A stretch of DNA of 64,000 bases, taken from positions 186,001 through 250,000 of the forward strand of contig LUCM01007681.1 of NCBI GenBank assembly GCA_008360955.1, written 5' to 3'. Positions within the stretch are counted from its first letter, which is position 1. The number at the start of each line of letters is the position of its first letter. Both the position numbers and the translations under genes were made by a program. This DNA comes from Fasciolopsis buskii (taxonomy: Eukaryota; Platyhelminthes; Trematoda; Plagiorchiida; Fasciolidae). The notes under the pieces were generated by a model. The model was given only the letters and a program-made list of their open reading frames with translations, was not told the DNA's origin and did not search any database. This document shows, piece after piece, positions 28,201 through 34,418 of the stretch.

Positions 28201-31200
28201 TAAATCACTTTCAGTTATAGGAGTGTCTAAACAAAAGTCCACACCAGGTAGAATTCAACTGCATACATTCCTCATAAGTCCATGTATTTTTGAGTAGTGC
28301 AGCTGTTGATTGACTTTTTTGAGATGATTTGGCCAATACGGTTTTGACAGCGCAGTTTTTGTGGACAAAATTTTATCACGCAATCGAGAACTTGAGCCGG
28401 CAGCTGATTCTGAATGCACCACGGCTGAGGGTTTGCGTGCATGCTTGTGTATGTGTGTGCGTGTGTGTGTGCACGAGACAGAGAGAGTATGCGTTTGCGT
28501 GACATGACCAATGTGCGATTAGGTATTGGATGTCTTTTGTGAAAGAAAAACGAAACCAAACGACTGTTGAGTAACACACCGCACTCCCATGAATTATTTA
28601 CCGTTCAGTGTCTCATCAAAGCAGTCTTGAGCGATAACGAATAAAGCAACCATGGATTGCAACTGTTTGACATACGAAATAATTTGAAAAACTTTTCGAA
28701 TGAATGTTGCGTGGGCTAGAGTAGAATTTTCCGTCTGTTCAACCTTGTATCACGCTTGAACCATTTACCACATCCAGTAAGTAGATTTGGTTTGTCCAAG
28801 TAAATTATTTTCTGAGATGATTAGAAAAACTGATGACCAGGAGTTTGTCAGATTTTTGGATGACGGCAAGCTGGATGAAAAAAAAAAACGGTTTCGTTGT
28901 GGAATGCATGTCAGTCACCTGGGCAAGAGTGCACCTGCATCTGTCAGTCACACAAACTGGTTTGCCAAACAACGGATTAGCATTTTGTAATTTTTAGTAA
29001 TTACGCGTGTGCGAATGGGACAACCAAGATATCTTAATTTTGAGGTTTTCTTGGTCTAGACGAACGGAAAATTTGCCGTTTTAGAGTCTAATCGGAAGCC
29101 TTGGTTAAGCATTGTTGAAATACAGAGAGTGTGTGATTTCACAAATTTTATGTACCGATATTTGCAGAATTCTTTAAAAACCTGAGAAATTTTTATATTT
29201 ACATGGATGGCAATTTGACATTTTCAACACACTGGTTTTTAATAGAAAACGGCAAACTTCGCACAGTCTTGTATCTAATAAAGGGGGTTTAGCCAAAATA
29301 CGTGGAATAGATGCGTCCAGAATTCGTACTGCTAGTTATTTTTAAAAACCGGCATATGCCGGGAAACTAAAGTAATATGCATTTCGCGTTGCTTTCCTAT
29401 GAAAATTCAGTTGAATAGATGTATCAAATGCAACCAAAATCGGGGAAACATTTTATTTATGAATATTTTTAAACATAGTACCCAGTGGTCTCTGGTGCGA
29501 AAGTGAATTACATTTTCAGCCTAAGATCCAAAGTAAATCTTGTTAAGCTGGGGCTTTCGTAGACTACTTTCAGATGTGATCAGGTGTTCTAAATGTAACT
29601 ACGCGCTAAAGACAACTGTTCAAACATTGATGGTTTTAGCTGTTGTGTTTTGCAAGCCCAAATCTTTACTTCATTAAACTAGAAGTAGTGAGATTTACTG
29701 TGGATGCCTGTCATCTCAGGTGTTGCATATGGGGTATTTCGTATTGAGTAAAAATCAGAATGCTCTTTTCTTCTCAGATTAAACCTTAACGATGTCGAGG
29801 ACATAAGAATTGAAGTAAAACTAATGAGGCTGCCCATACTATGCCTTATGCAGCTCTCATCTCAGAATAGGTGGCTAGATTTGGATAAGATGGGGTTCAA
29901 ATCTTCTGTCCGTAATAGACTTAGCTGTTCGTAGGTTGACAACTTTCTTTCGCTTCCTTATTTTGTACCAAATTTATTTCCGTTTTCTTTCAACCCTGTC
30001 GGGAAATATTTGTGATTCAGTGGATTTGATGTCCCTAATCTCACTCTAAAACCGCGAAGTCATATGACAGTCCCGTATGAATAAATCAAACTTTATATCA
30101 CGTGATTAGATTATCCCAAAATAGCGCAAATGCGGCTGTCGGTAGCCGTTATTCATGTGTTCACCAAGTGAATATTATGAAAACATCGATAACAAAAACA
30201 ACTAAAAAAGTTAGCAAACGAGCACAGTTACAGGTTATTGATTCTACTAGCAATTGCAACATTTTGATGGACTATATAAATTTTTCCACGTAAATGTACA
30301 ATAGTTTGATTCAAAGCTACCATTCAGTTCTGGTCACATGAAATACTCTAAAGACATTTGACATATTTTGCGGTCATTAAGCTTGGCAGCTAGATTCCTT
30401 ATTTGTCACAAACTTTCCAGGTGACATCCTTCGTTTGTTGTCCAACGTGTTAGGTAAAACCTTTAGGTGAACAGTAAACTAAAACGCGCACATAAGCAGT
30501 CAGATGAAGAATAATATTTTAGTCCAATATTTGGAAAATAATTAATTCTGTGAAATAGCTTCACCCTACAACGCTTGAAAAAAATGCAAAATCACGTGTT
30601 CGCGTCACGAACACCAGACAGGAATAGGATATTTATTTCTGGGTTAGTTAGTTCTTAGTTGTTCTGTTGCTTTCGTGATATTCATTGACCACAGGGTTTG
30701 CGATGCGAAAAGAATTGAGATGCTGTAACTGCTTCTATCAGGATGTGATAATGTAACCCTTAACAACTCACTTTGGTAATTTCTATGGAACTGCAACCTG
30801 CAACTGAATCCAAAGATGACCTTAGAAAATTTGTTTTAGTGATTTTTATGGAACCCCTCAAACAGTTTGTGATTCCATTCATTAGTAAACAGGATAAAAC
30901 TCTCTTCCAGGGTTATCTATCCATTTCGCGGCATGTTTGTATTTTCGATGCCGGGATGTTAGCACAAGAAAGCGGGGATTGCCAGATTAGACTGCGGAAG
31001 GCAGCCATCTTTGAACTCCTTTGTGCGTGGCATGTTCGACGTCTCGTCAGCCGTGACAATCATGTCGATCCACTGGTTGGAAATCGATTTGCCCATATTT
31101 CAGGGTGTATTTGGCAGTTCCTTTTTATAGACTTGACTTCCTTGAATACCAGGTGTATCGTAAGTGTAATGATTGTATGATATGTCACAGATTGTCGCAT

Positions 31201-34200
31201 CATGTGTTAGTCCACCTTAAACAATCTGAGAACACCGAACTCCCAATGGAGAGTGAAATTTGCTAAACCTTATTGAAACATGTTCGCTAACGAACGTCCA
31301 TGATGACCATGGGTTCAACGACCTGTATTCGCAGTCGACACCGGTTTGTTCTGAAAATGCCAGGAACTCAACTGCTTGAGTATCCTGCTGAAATGAAAAA
31401 AAACCTTGGACTTAATATAATCGTTTTGAAAATGTGAGTACTTTTGCTCAAATGGCCCGAATAGAAATGGAATTTAAGAAAATGTAGAAACTCAACTACA
31501 CCTAATGGCATGGACTGGATTCACAAACTCTGCAGTGCACATTCATAGGAAGGTGATAATTAAAGCTAACAAACCTTTTGCGTCATCAGGAGTTGAGCTG
31601 GTCCTGAGTTCATGCCTATCTATGCGTAAAATGGATCGATCAGTGAGAGGTAATGAAATTTAGGATGACCTTCGTAATTTTCTGCTTTATTTACAGTTAG
31701 TAGCAGTAGAGGAAATTCGGTTTGCTCTTTATAGGCACCAATGTAATAGACAATTCATTGACACATAAAACACCGATGGTCTGAATTCAGCGGACTGGGT
31801 TGGAATCACCGTTTGTAGAATGGTTATCGGGATCAAATTTTAACCTGTCTTTATTATATGACCTCCCTAAAGACTGAAAACTCGACAAAAGAAATTCGTT
31901 CTTTAAATTTTGTTTGCAGCAAGCGTGTCACTTTTGTCTGACCGCCCAGAATCCAGGATTTGTGGACACAAAAGTCGATATGGACGATATGTTTGGAAGC
32001 GGCACAGCCGTCAAGTAAGACTCCTGTTTTTTCGACGATGCAAAACGTAAATTATCATTAGGCTAGCACTCGAGGATGCATACGTGTAAACATATAGAAT
32101 TCATTGTGAATGATATAATATTAATAACACAGCGTTGTTGGCAGATGTAATGCGCCAACGTTTCGACTACCGTGGGTAGTCTTTCTCAAGGCAAATTTTA
32201 CAATTTGATTGTAAAACTTGCCTTGAGAAAGACTACCCACGGTAGTCGAAACGTTGGCGCATTACATCTACCAACAACGCCGTGTTATTAATATTATATC
32301 ATTCACAATAAAAAAACCAATACATGGCGCATCGATTTTTCGATACACTCCTTACGTCGTTTGGTCCGGATATATAGAATTCATACTCACTCTTATAATA
32401 TTAAAAATTTGCAATAATGAATTTGATTTTCTCATAGTTATTACTAAAATAACAATTGGTCGTTAGGGTATATAACGGAACTTTCCTTTACTAGTTTATT
32501 AATTGGCCGGCGACAGTAAGACCTAATGAGATTTTAGAGATAACAGTTACACGTGGTATCATGTATGTGCATGCCCGATAAAGGTGTTCACTATACGGAC
32601 AATGCTCCGGAGGGACTATGCATTTACCACAATCACATGTAGCCGTTGTAGTGTGAAGCTCAATCAGTGAATGAAAATCGGTCCATATGCGCTTCATTAA
32701 ACACAAAAAATACAAATGCGAATAACTAATGAAACAATCTAGATGTCGGGTTTCCCCACAGACAATTAGTTTACAAAGCTTGAAAAAAAGACAAATCAAT
32801 AGATAATTTTGCTTTTTTCATAATTCTGAAATCGCTTTCCGATATATTTATGTGATACGTATTGGCTACTGCAAAAACTACGTATACAACCAAAGTCTCC
32901 AGTGTGTTGCATAACTGACGTTATTTAAGGGAACTTTTACTTTATACACTACGGCTGTCGCTTAAAAACCGTTCACAGATTAATGAACTTTATTGCTGAA
33001 CTGGATGAAATAATATTGCCCAACCAAAGTTACTTGCAGATTCAATATTATAACATGCGTTGATAGAAATTCATGCGGAAGCAACTGGAGACTTGAATTT
33101 AATCCCATGAGATCCGCTGAGATGACAGAATGACAGACCACTTTATTCATTCAAAATTATTCTCAAATACTTTGACCAAACTGTATGTTCTCAAATGACG
33201 AAATAACATGTCTAAAGGTAAACTCATTGTGTGCTGATACGTTGCATCGAAATATCTAAAAATTATGCAAGCAGTCAGATTTGGCTCAAACCGGGAGTTT
33301 TGACCTGAAACATTGTTGTACTAATTTATAAATTAGTTTAACAAAACATAGTCAATATCAGAGCAAATAATTTACTTCAAATTGAATGCCAAATGTCTTC
33401 TTATAGTGATATTTTAACAATGCAGTCAATGCTGCAGTAAATACGAAAATAACCAAGAACATATATAACATTTGGTTGCTAAAATTTTATTTGATACCAT
33501 ACAGGTGTAACCTCAGAGGCGAGGGAATTAGATCAAGAAATCTTGCCGCTACCTAACTTTAACTCACACTTGCTTCCGTGTACTTTCAATTTCAGCTGCA
33601 AAAAGTCTGATGACAGCGGTTGTGAATTAGGTGATGTGACATCCATTGGTATCGGACCAAACGACCTAACTTTTCATGATCAGACTTCTACAGCGTATCA
33701 TGATGTCCAAGGGGTGGCAGGTACAGTTTTCGTTCAAAATTCGCCTACACTTTGTTACCCTACGCAAAATGTACAGTGTGATACGTTGTTGAGCAAATCT
33801 AGCTGCGGATACACATTTATCAATGCACATACCGGGACACGAGTGGGTACGCCGACGTGTGACACGTGTGTGCCACAGCAGTCCGCACAAATACAGTCAA
33901 CACAAGGCCAACGTTCCAGTATAATTTATGACAGTTACCATGGGAGCTCTACCTTCACGAAACCGTTGGTGACGAAATCCCTCAGTCCAATTTTGGTCGT
34001 GACACCAACCATCCCACAAACTAGTGCTTTCGACAATTCAACTCACCCAACAAGCTTGATTATCCCCCAAGTCGTATTCTCATCTACAGGTGGTTTAATT
34101 TCCTCGCCGGTGAAGGGTGGGTACTTCACACCTCCTATTCCCTCCTCAGTCCCTTATCCTCTGGTACCTACCACTGGCGATTCCCTATTAAGAAATGCAC

Positions 34201-34418
34201 CAGATATCTACCCTGATATATCCGTATTGCCCCTGAACTTCGCCAATGATACTCCCGGATTTGCGGTCAGTTCGAGTAATTCAAACGCGATTGCGATTTG
34301 TTCTTCTGCCTCGGTCGGATGTGACAAACAGTCTTCAACAGAACTTCACCCCGGCGCATCATCAGTCAAAGTGATATCGTTAAAAATCTCCCCTGATGAT
34401 GATGGAACCTCTGTATAG
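1149..34418 (+). CDS. Kin of IRRE-like (Kirre/Rst/Kirrel) Ig-domain adhesion protein, 5'-partial, 10 visible exons
   Basis: Spliced coding region joining 1149-1266, 5556-5833, 10786-11072, 14849-14984, 16332-16479, 18230-18378, 19472-19624, 26573-26691, 31920-32014 and 33596-34418. All nine internal junctions are GT..AG and all phases agree (2,1,0,1,2,1,1,0,2). The product is about 768 residues: three Ig domains (residues about 1-120, 130-272, 273-372), a transmembrane helix (about 375-400) and a tail of about 360 residues. The last Ig domain starts with G-P-P-T-I and has the spacing and motifs of Kirrel D5 (Cys, I-I-W, then E-D-F..Y-N-x-T..N-x-F-G), directly followed by the membrane segment as in that family. 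Family proteins mediate homophilic and nephrin-type adhesion at the plasma membrane. The start codon, signal peptide and D1-D2 are upstream of the window. Nephrin or another IgSF receptor is the alternative; the family call is by memory of motifs, not by a search. Confidence 0.78.
1267..5555 (+). other. Intron 1 (4.3 kb)
   Basis: GT..AG intron within Ig D3. It contains a tRNA-derived SINE head near 3.0 kb. ORFs of up to about 130 codons (for example 1746-2147) show no recognisable domain. Otherwise I see nothing in it. Confidence 0.6.
2990..3190 (+). mobile_element. tRNA-derived SINE (head plus unrelated body)
   Basis: 2998-3008 is TGGCGCAATGG, a perfect match to the pol III A-box pattern TRGYNNANNGG. 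A degenerate B box (GAGTTCGGGTGC) lies at 3052-3063, the spacing of a tRNA. The intervening arms do not fold into a functional tRNA. The downstream body (ATGCGATGGTGATG.. to about 3190) is unlike tRNA, as expected for a SINE. The exact 3' end is not visible. Confidence 0.5.
5556..5833 (+). CDS. Kirrel-like exon 2: rest of Ig D3 and linker
   Basis: The acceptor (..GCATTCCACCAG) restores the codon to Arg and then Trp, completing Y-R-W of the Ig C strand; the donor is GTAAGT. It carries a Ser/Thr/Pro-rich insert (about residues 45-75) not typical of a compact Ig domain, then the F-strand region R-S-R-L-A-C-W-V with the second Cys, then a linker of about 35 residues before D4. It ends in phase 1, which matches exon 3. 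D3 therefore keeps both Ig cysteines, though the usual Tyr two residues before the second Cys is Leu. Confidence 0.75.
5834..10785 (+). other. Intron 2 (5.0 kb)
   Basis: GT..AG intron between D3 and D4. It contains a fragment of the Penelope-type terminal repeat at 8887-8977. No other feature is supported. Confidence 0.6.
8887..8977 (+). mobile_element. Penelope-type terminal repeat fragment (copy 1)
   Basis: It shares GCTGTGTTATTAACATT, then CAATTAAAACCAATACATG and the following GCG-TCGATTTT..GATA-ACT block ending TCGGTCC, with the sequence at 32277-32367. It represents only the right part of the unit; the hairpin part is missing. The family assignment rests on the neighbouring copies. Confidence 0.6.
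10786..11072 (+). CDS. Kirrel-like exon 3: N-terminal part of Ig D4
   Basis: The acceptor TGTCTGTTTTAG and donor GTAAAG flank 287 nt. It encodes A-A-V-F-D-E-M, then L-G-Q-V-I-T-L-D-C-S-T-N-A-N-P, a B-strand Cys followed by the N-x-N-P turn of the family. About 60 further residues lie before strand E, longer than the usual C-to-E stretch, including P-G-P-N-Q-S and a run of charged residues. The usual C-strand Trp is not present; S-L-Y-R-V occupies the region. It ends in phase 0. Confidence 0.75.
11073..14848 (+). other. Intron 3 (3.8 kb)
   Basis: GT..AG intron inside Ig D4. It contains a Penelope-type repeat copy at 11401-11538. An ORF of 71 codons at 12604-12819 has no recognised domain and no evidence of splicing into the gene. 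Confidence 0.6.
11401..11538 (+). mobile_element. Penelope-type terminal repeat (copy 2) with hairpin-GAAAC core
   Basis: It contains AAGGAGTGTATCGAAAAATC, then AAGCTTGCCTTAAGAAAGAC, a hairpin GACTATC/GGTAGTC (11458-11464 with 11468-11474), GAAACGTTGGCGCATTACATC and CGCTGTGTTATTAACATTATA. The same blocks recur at 32101-32311 in both orientations. This hairpin plus GAAACGTTGG arrangement is typical of the ends of Penelope-like elements in animals (from memory). Confidence 0.6.
14849..14984 (+). CDS. Kirrel-like exon 4: C-terminal half of Ig D4
   Basis: The acceptor CTGTCCCCAG opens in phase 0 and the donor GTAAGA closes in phase 1. It encodes S-Y-P-L-Q-I-R-R-E-E-D-F-G-F-Y-I-F-V-A-R-N-S-D, the E and F strands. 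The D-x-G-x-Y-x-C signature reads D-F-G-F-Y-I-F: the canonical Cys codon position is TTT (Phe). The exon ends G-H-V-F-V-G-E-S and the split codon gives the G of the next domain's G-P-P. Confidence 0.8.
14985..16331 (+). other. Intron 4 (1.35 kb)
   Basis: GTAAGA..AAG intron between D4 and D5. No feature seen. Confidence 0.6.
16332..16479 (+). CDS. Kirrel-like exon 5: N-terminal half of Ig D5
   Basis: The acceptor is weak (TTTCCAATAATTCGAAG), but it joins exon 4 to give G-P-P-T-I-V, the usual start of the last Kirrel Ig domain; the donor is GTGAGT. It encodes M-E-L-V-C-L-V (B strand) and N-Q-I-I-W-S-R-R-G-V (C strand with its Trp). It ends in phase 2, completed by the first base of exon 6. Confidence 0.78.
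16480..18229 (+). other. Intron 5 (1.75 kb)
   Basis: GTGAGT..CAG intron inside D5. The only visible structure is a short tandem duplication of TTTGTCTGAAAAA near 17709-17737. Confidence 0.6.
18230..18378 (+). CDS. Kirrel-like exon 6: C-terminal half of Ig D5
   Basis: The acceptor ATTCTGCAG and donor GTAAAC flank 149 nt. It encodes L-R-V-H-R-D, I-R-S-A-I-T-F-H-N and A-E-D-F-S-E-Y-N-F-T-V-F-N-E-F-G, which lines up residue for residue with the E-to-G strands of Kirrel D5 (..D-F..Y-N-C-T..N-S-F-G). The F-strand Cys is again replaced by Phe (codon TTT). It ends in phase 1. Confidence 0.8.
18379..19471 (+). other. Intron 6 (1.1 kb)
   Basis: GTAAAC..CAG intron between the last Ig domain and the transmembrane exon. 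No feature seen. Confidence 0.6.
19472..19624 (+). CDS. Kirrel-like exon 7: transmembrane helix
   Basis: The acceptor follows the tract CCTCCCTCATCTCAACAG; the donor is GTAAGT. It encodes A-S-I-P-M-I-F-I-I-G-S-G-A-A-T-G and then A-I-I-F-V-V-V-I-G-C, a single hydrophobic helix of about 25 residues with small-residue (G/A/S) spacing. A basic stop-transfer segment follows (R-Y-S-R-M-R). This fixes the topology: the Ig domains are outside and all later exons are cytoplasmic. Confidence 0.82.
20209..20760 (+). pseudogene. LINE endonuclease domain, decayed
   Basis: Forward frames give V-W-C-V-N-G-T-Q-I-H-D-S-N-S, then E-A-T-L-F-E-W-I-T-V-N-S-H-L and finally H-I-I-I-S-R-R-W-R-G-S-V-Q-N-S-R. The last corresponds to the I-D-H/Y-I..R-W-R-S-S-V stretch near the end of RTE-type apurinic endonucleases. 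Several in-frame stops and shifts break it. Confidence 0.6.
21500..22200 (+). pseudogene. LINE reverse transcriptase, decayed
   Basis: It encodes K-S-D-C-S-N-H-R-E-I-S-L-V-P-I, then R-E-S-N-I-R-E-Q-Q-A-R-F and C-I-D-Q-I-S-T-L-R-Q, the fingers region of RTE-type RT. A frameshift leads into L-D-L-K-S-A-F-D (catalytic Asp motif retained), then V-N-L-L-R-A-L-Y-L-H-A-C-G-R-V-K and D-E-L-M-E-D-A-L-G-G-L-Q-D-A-G. At the site expected to read Y-A-D-D the sequence gives R-Y-K-A-Y, so the active centre is lost. L-L-Q-D-W follows near 22175. Confidence 0.75.
23653..23922 (-). CDS. Candidate antisense exon, chain A exon 3
   Basis: Minus-strand open stretch of 270 nt between acceptor TCACCAAGCAG and donor GTGTAT, phase 1 in and phase 1 out, matching chain A exon 2. 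It encodes a Cys-containing segment (G-C-C-S-I-Q-M-E, H-F-A-C-L-F-Y-T-G-T-S-Y-Q-C). No domain is recognised. ORFs of this size arise by chance in AT-rich DNA, so this is only a candidate. It lies within Kirrel intron 7. Confidence 0.27.
25085..25210 (+). mobile_element. Possible tRNA-derived SINE head
   Basis: 25092-25102 is TGGCATAGCGG, a perfect A-box pattern match. GGTTCAAGCAAC at 25193-25204 resembles a B box. The 100-nt spacing is longer than in a tRNA, so this could be a diverged or rearranged copy, or chance. Confidence 0.3.
26573..26691 (+). CDS. Kirrel-like exon 8: juxtamembrane cytoplasmic tail
   Basis: The acceptor CGTTGTTTTCAG opens in phase 1 and the donor GTAGGT closes in phase 0. 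It encodes S-N-G-T-Q-A-Q-E-N-K-P-G-Y-L-R-K-K-D-A-E and L-Y-P-L-A-N-S-L-V. It has two tyrosines (P-G-Y-L and E-L-Y-P) that could be phosphorylation sites, as tails of this family carry several; that is inference. It is preceded by the LINE-bearing intron 7 of nearly 7 kb. Confidence 0.75.
26755..27078 (-). CDS. Candidate antisense exon, chain A exon 2
   Basis: Open on the minus strand for 324 nt between acceptor CTTACCTGTTTAG and donor GTAAGT, phase 1 in and out. It sits in the longest minus-strand ORF of this part of the window (149 codons). It encodes V-L-P-C-T-N-T-L-R-I, S-S-C-F-Q-N-N-P-N-E and L-L-T-C-E-L-A-P-A-K, a Cys-rich, extracellular-looking segment of no recognised family. Its donor is only 63 bp from the + strand exon 8. 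Confidence 0.33.
27679..27811 (-). CDS. Candidate antisense exon, chain A exon 1
   Basis: Minus-strand 133 nt between acceptor GTAGAATTGCAG and donor GTAAAC, phase 0 in and phase 1 out, compatible with exon 2 of the chain. It encodes V-R-E-W-L-M-Q-Y-I-Y-Q-C-T-D and N-E-Q-P-A-A-F-V-N-L. No start codon context or upstream exon was identified. Confidence 0.28.
28445..28472. repeat. (TG)n microsatellite
   Basis: Alternating TG tract with interruptions (TGTGTATGTGTGTGCGTGTG and onward), followed by a short GAGA tract. Confidence 0.85.
31920..32014 (+). CDS. Kirrel-like exon 9: cytoplasmic tail
   Basis: The acceptor ATTTTGTTTGCAG opens in phase 0 and the donor GTAAGA closes in phase 2. It encodes Q-A-C-H-F-C-L-T-A-Q-N-P-G-F-V-D and K-V-D-M-D-D-M-F-G-S-G. 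A second frame (starting S-V-S-L-L-S-D-R) is also open, but it does not match the phase of exon 8. The chosen frame joins exon 10 cleanly at its strong acceptor. Confidence 0.62.
32101..32311. repeat. Near-perfect 103-bp inverted repeat of a Penelope-type terminus
   Basis: The left arm 32101-32203 is the reverse complement of the right arm 32209-32311 with about three internal mismatches and a 5-nt spacer (TTTGA). Each arm holds the same unit as 11430-11533: CCTTGAGAAAGACTACCCAC, GGTAGTCGAAACGTTGGCGC and a CGTGTTATTAATATTATATC tail. High arm identity implies a recent head-to-head insertion or duplication of the element end. Confidence 0.9.
32312..32367 (+). mobile_element. Penelope-type terminal repeat, right-hand tail (copy 3)
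   Basis: It continues the right arm with AAAAAAACCAATACATGGCG and CGATTTTTCGATACACTCCTTACG..TTTGGTCC. This block recurs at 8920-8977, and its reverse complement (AAGGAGTGTATCGAAAAATC) starts copy 2 at 11404. The block therefore lies on opposite sides of the hairpin in different copies, which fits tandem or permuted Penelope units. Confidence 0.6.
33596..34418 (+). CDS. Kirrel-like exon 10: terminal exon, C-terminal tail with PDZ ligand
   Basis: A pyrimidine-rich acceptor (..CTTTCAATTTCAG) opens 823 nt in phase 2 and the frame runs to TAG at 34416-34418. The tail of about 274 residues is rich in Ser, Thr and Pro, with many prolines around 33990-34190. It has repeated Cys (C-K-K-S-D-D-S-G-C, T-C-D-T-C) unusual for a cytoplasmic region. 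It ends D-D-D-G-T-S-V, matching the class I PDZ-binding pattern T-x-V; Kirre/Kirrel proteins end in a comparable T-H-V. The frame is also open upstream of the acceptor, so an alternative start at the 33504 or 33515 AG is possible, but its phase does not fit exon 9. Confidence 0.72.

Larger units (their letters stand above)
26692..31919 (+). other. Intron 8 (5.2 kb)
   Basis: GTAGGT..CAG intron in the tail-coding part of the gene. It contains two low-confidence antisense exons (26755-27078, 27679-27811) and a TG microsatellite (28445-28472). The 30773-31180 ORF (135 codons) matches no domain I know. Confidence 0.6.
32015..33595 (+). other. Intron 9 (1.6 kb)
   Basis: GTAAGA..CAG intron before the terminal exon. 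It contains the inverted Penelope-type repeat at 32101-32311 and its right-hand tail. A minus-strand ORF (32491-32799) with a C-D-C-G-K-C motif lacks splice support. Confidence 0.6.

Noticed and set aside
28376..28579. Minus ORF with a His-Thr repeat
   Set aside because: It is a translation of the TG microsatellite.
29876..29930. GGTTCAAATC near 29895, B-box-like
   Set aside because: No A box at suitable spacing upstream, so no tRNA or SINE call.
30773..31180. 135-codon + ORF in intron 8
   Set aside because: I tested for reverse transcriptase or other transposon motifs and found none; no splice support.
32491..32799. Minus ORF with C-D-C-G-K-C
   Set aside because: Looks protein-like but has no clear acceptor or donor pair and lies in intron 9 of the + gene.
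33505..33595. Upstream extension of the terminal exon from the AG at 33504
   Set aside because: The frame is open, but entry phase 1 does not fit exon 9 (phase 2 out); the AG at 33595 fits phase and has a better pyrimidine tract.
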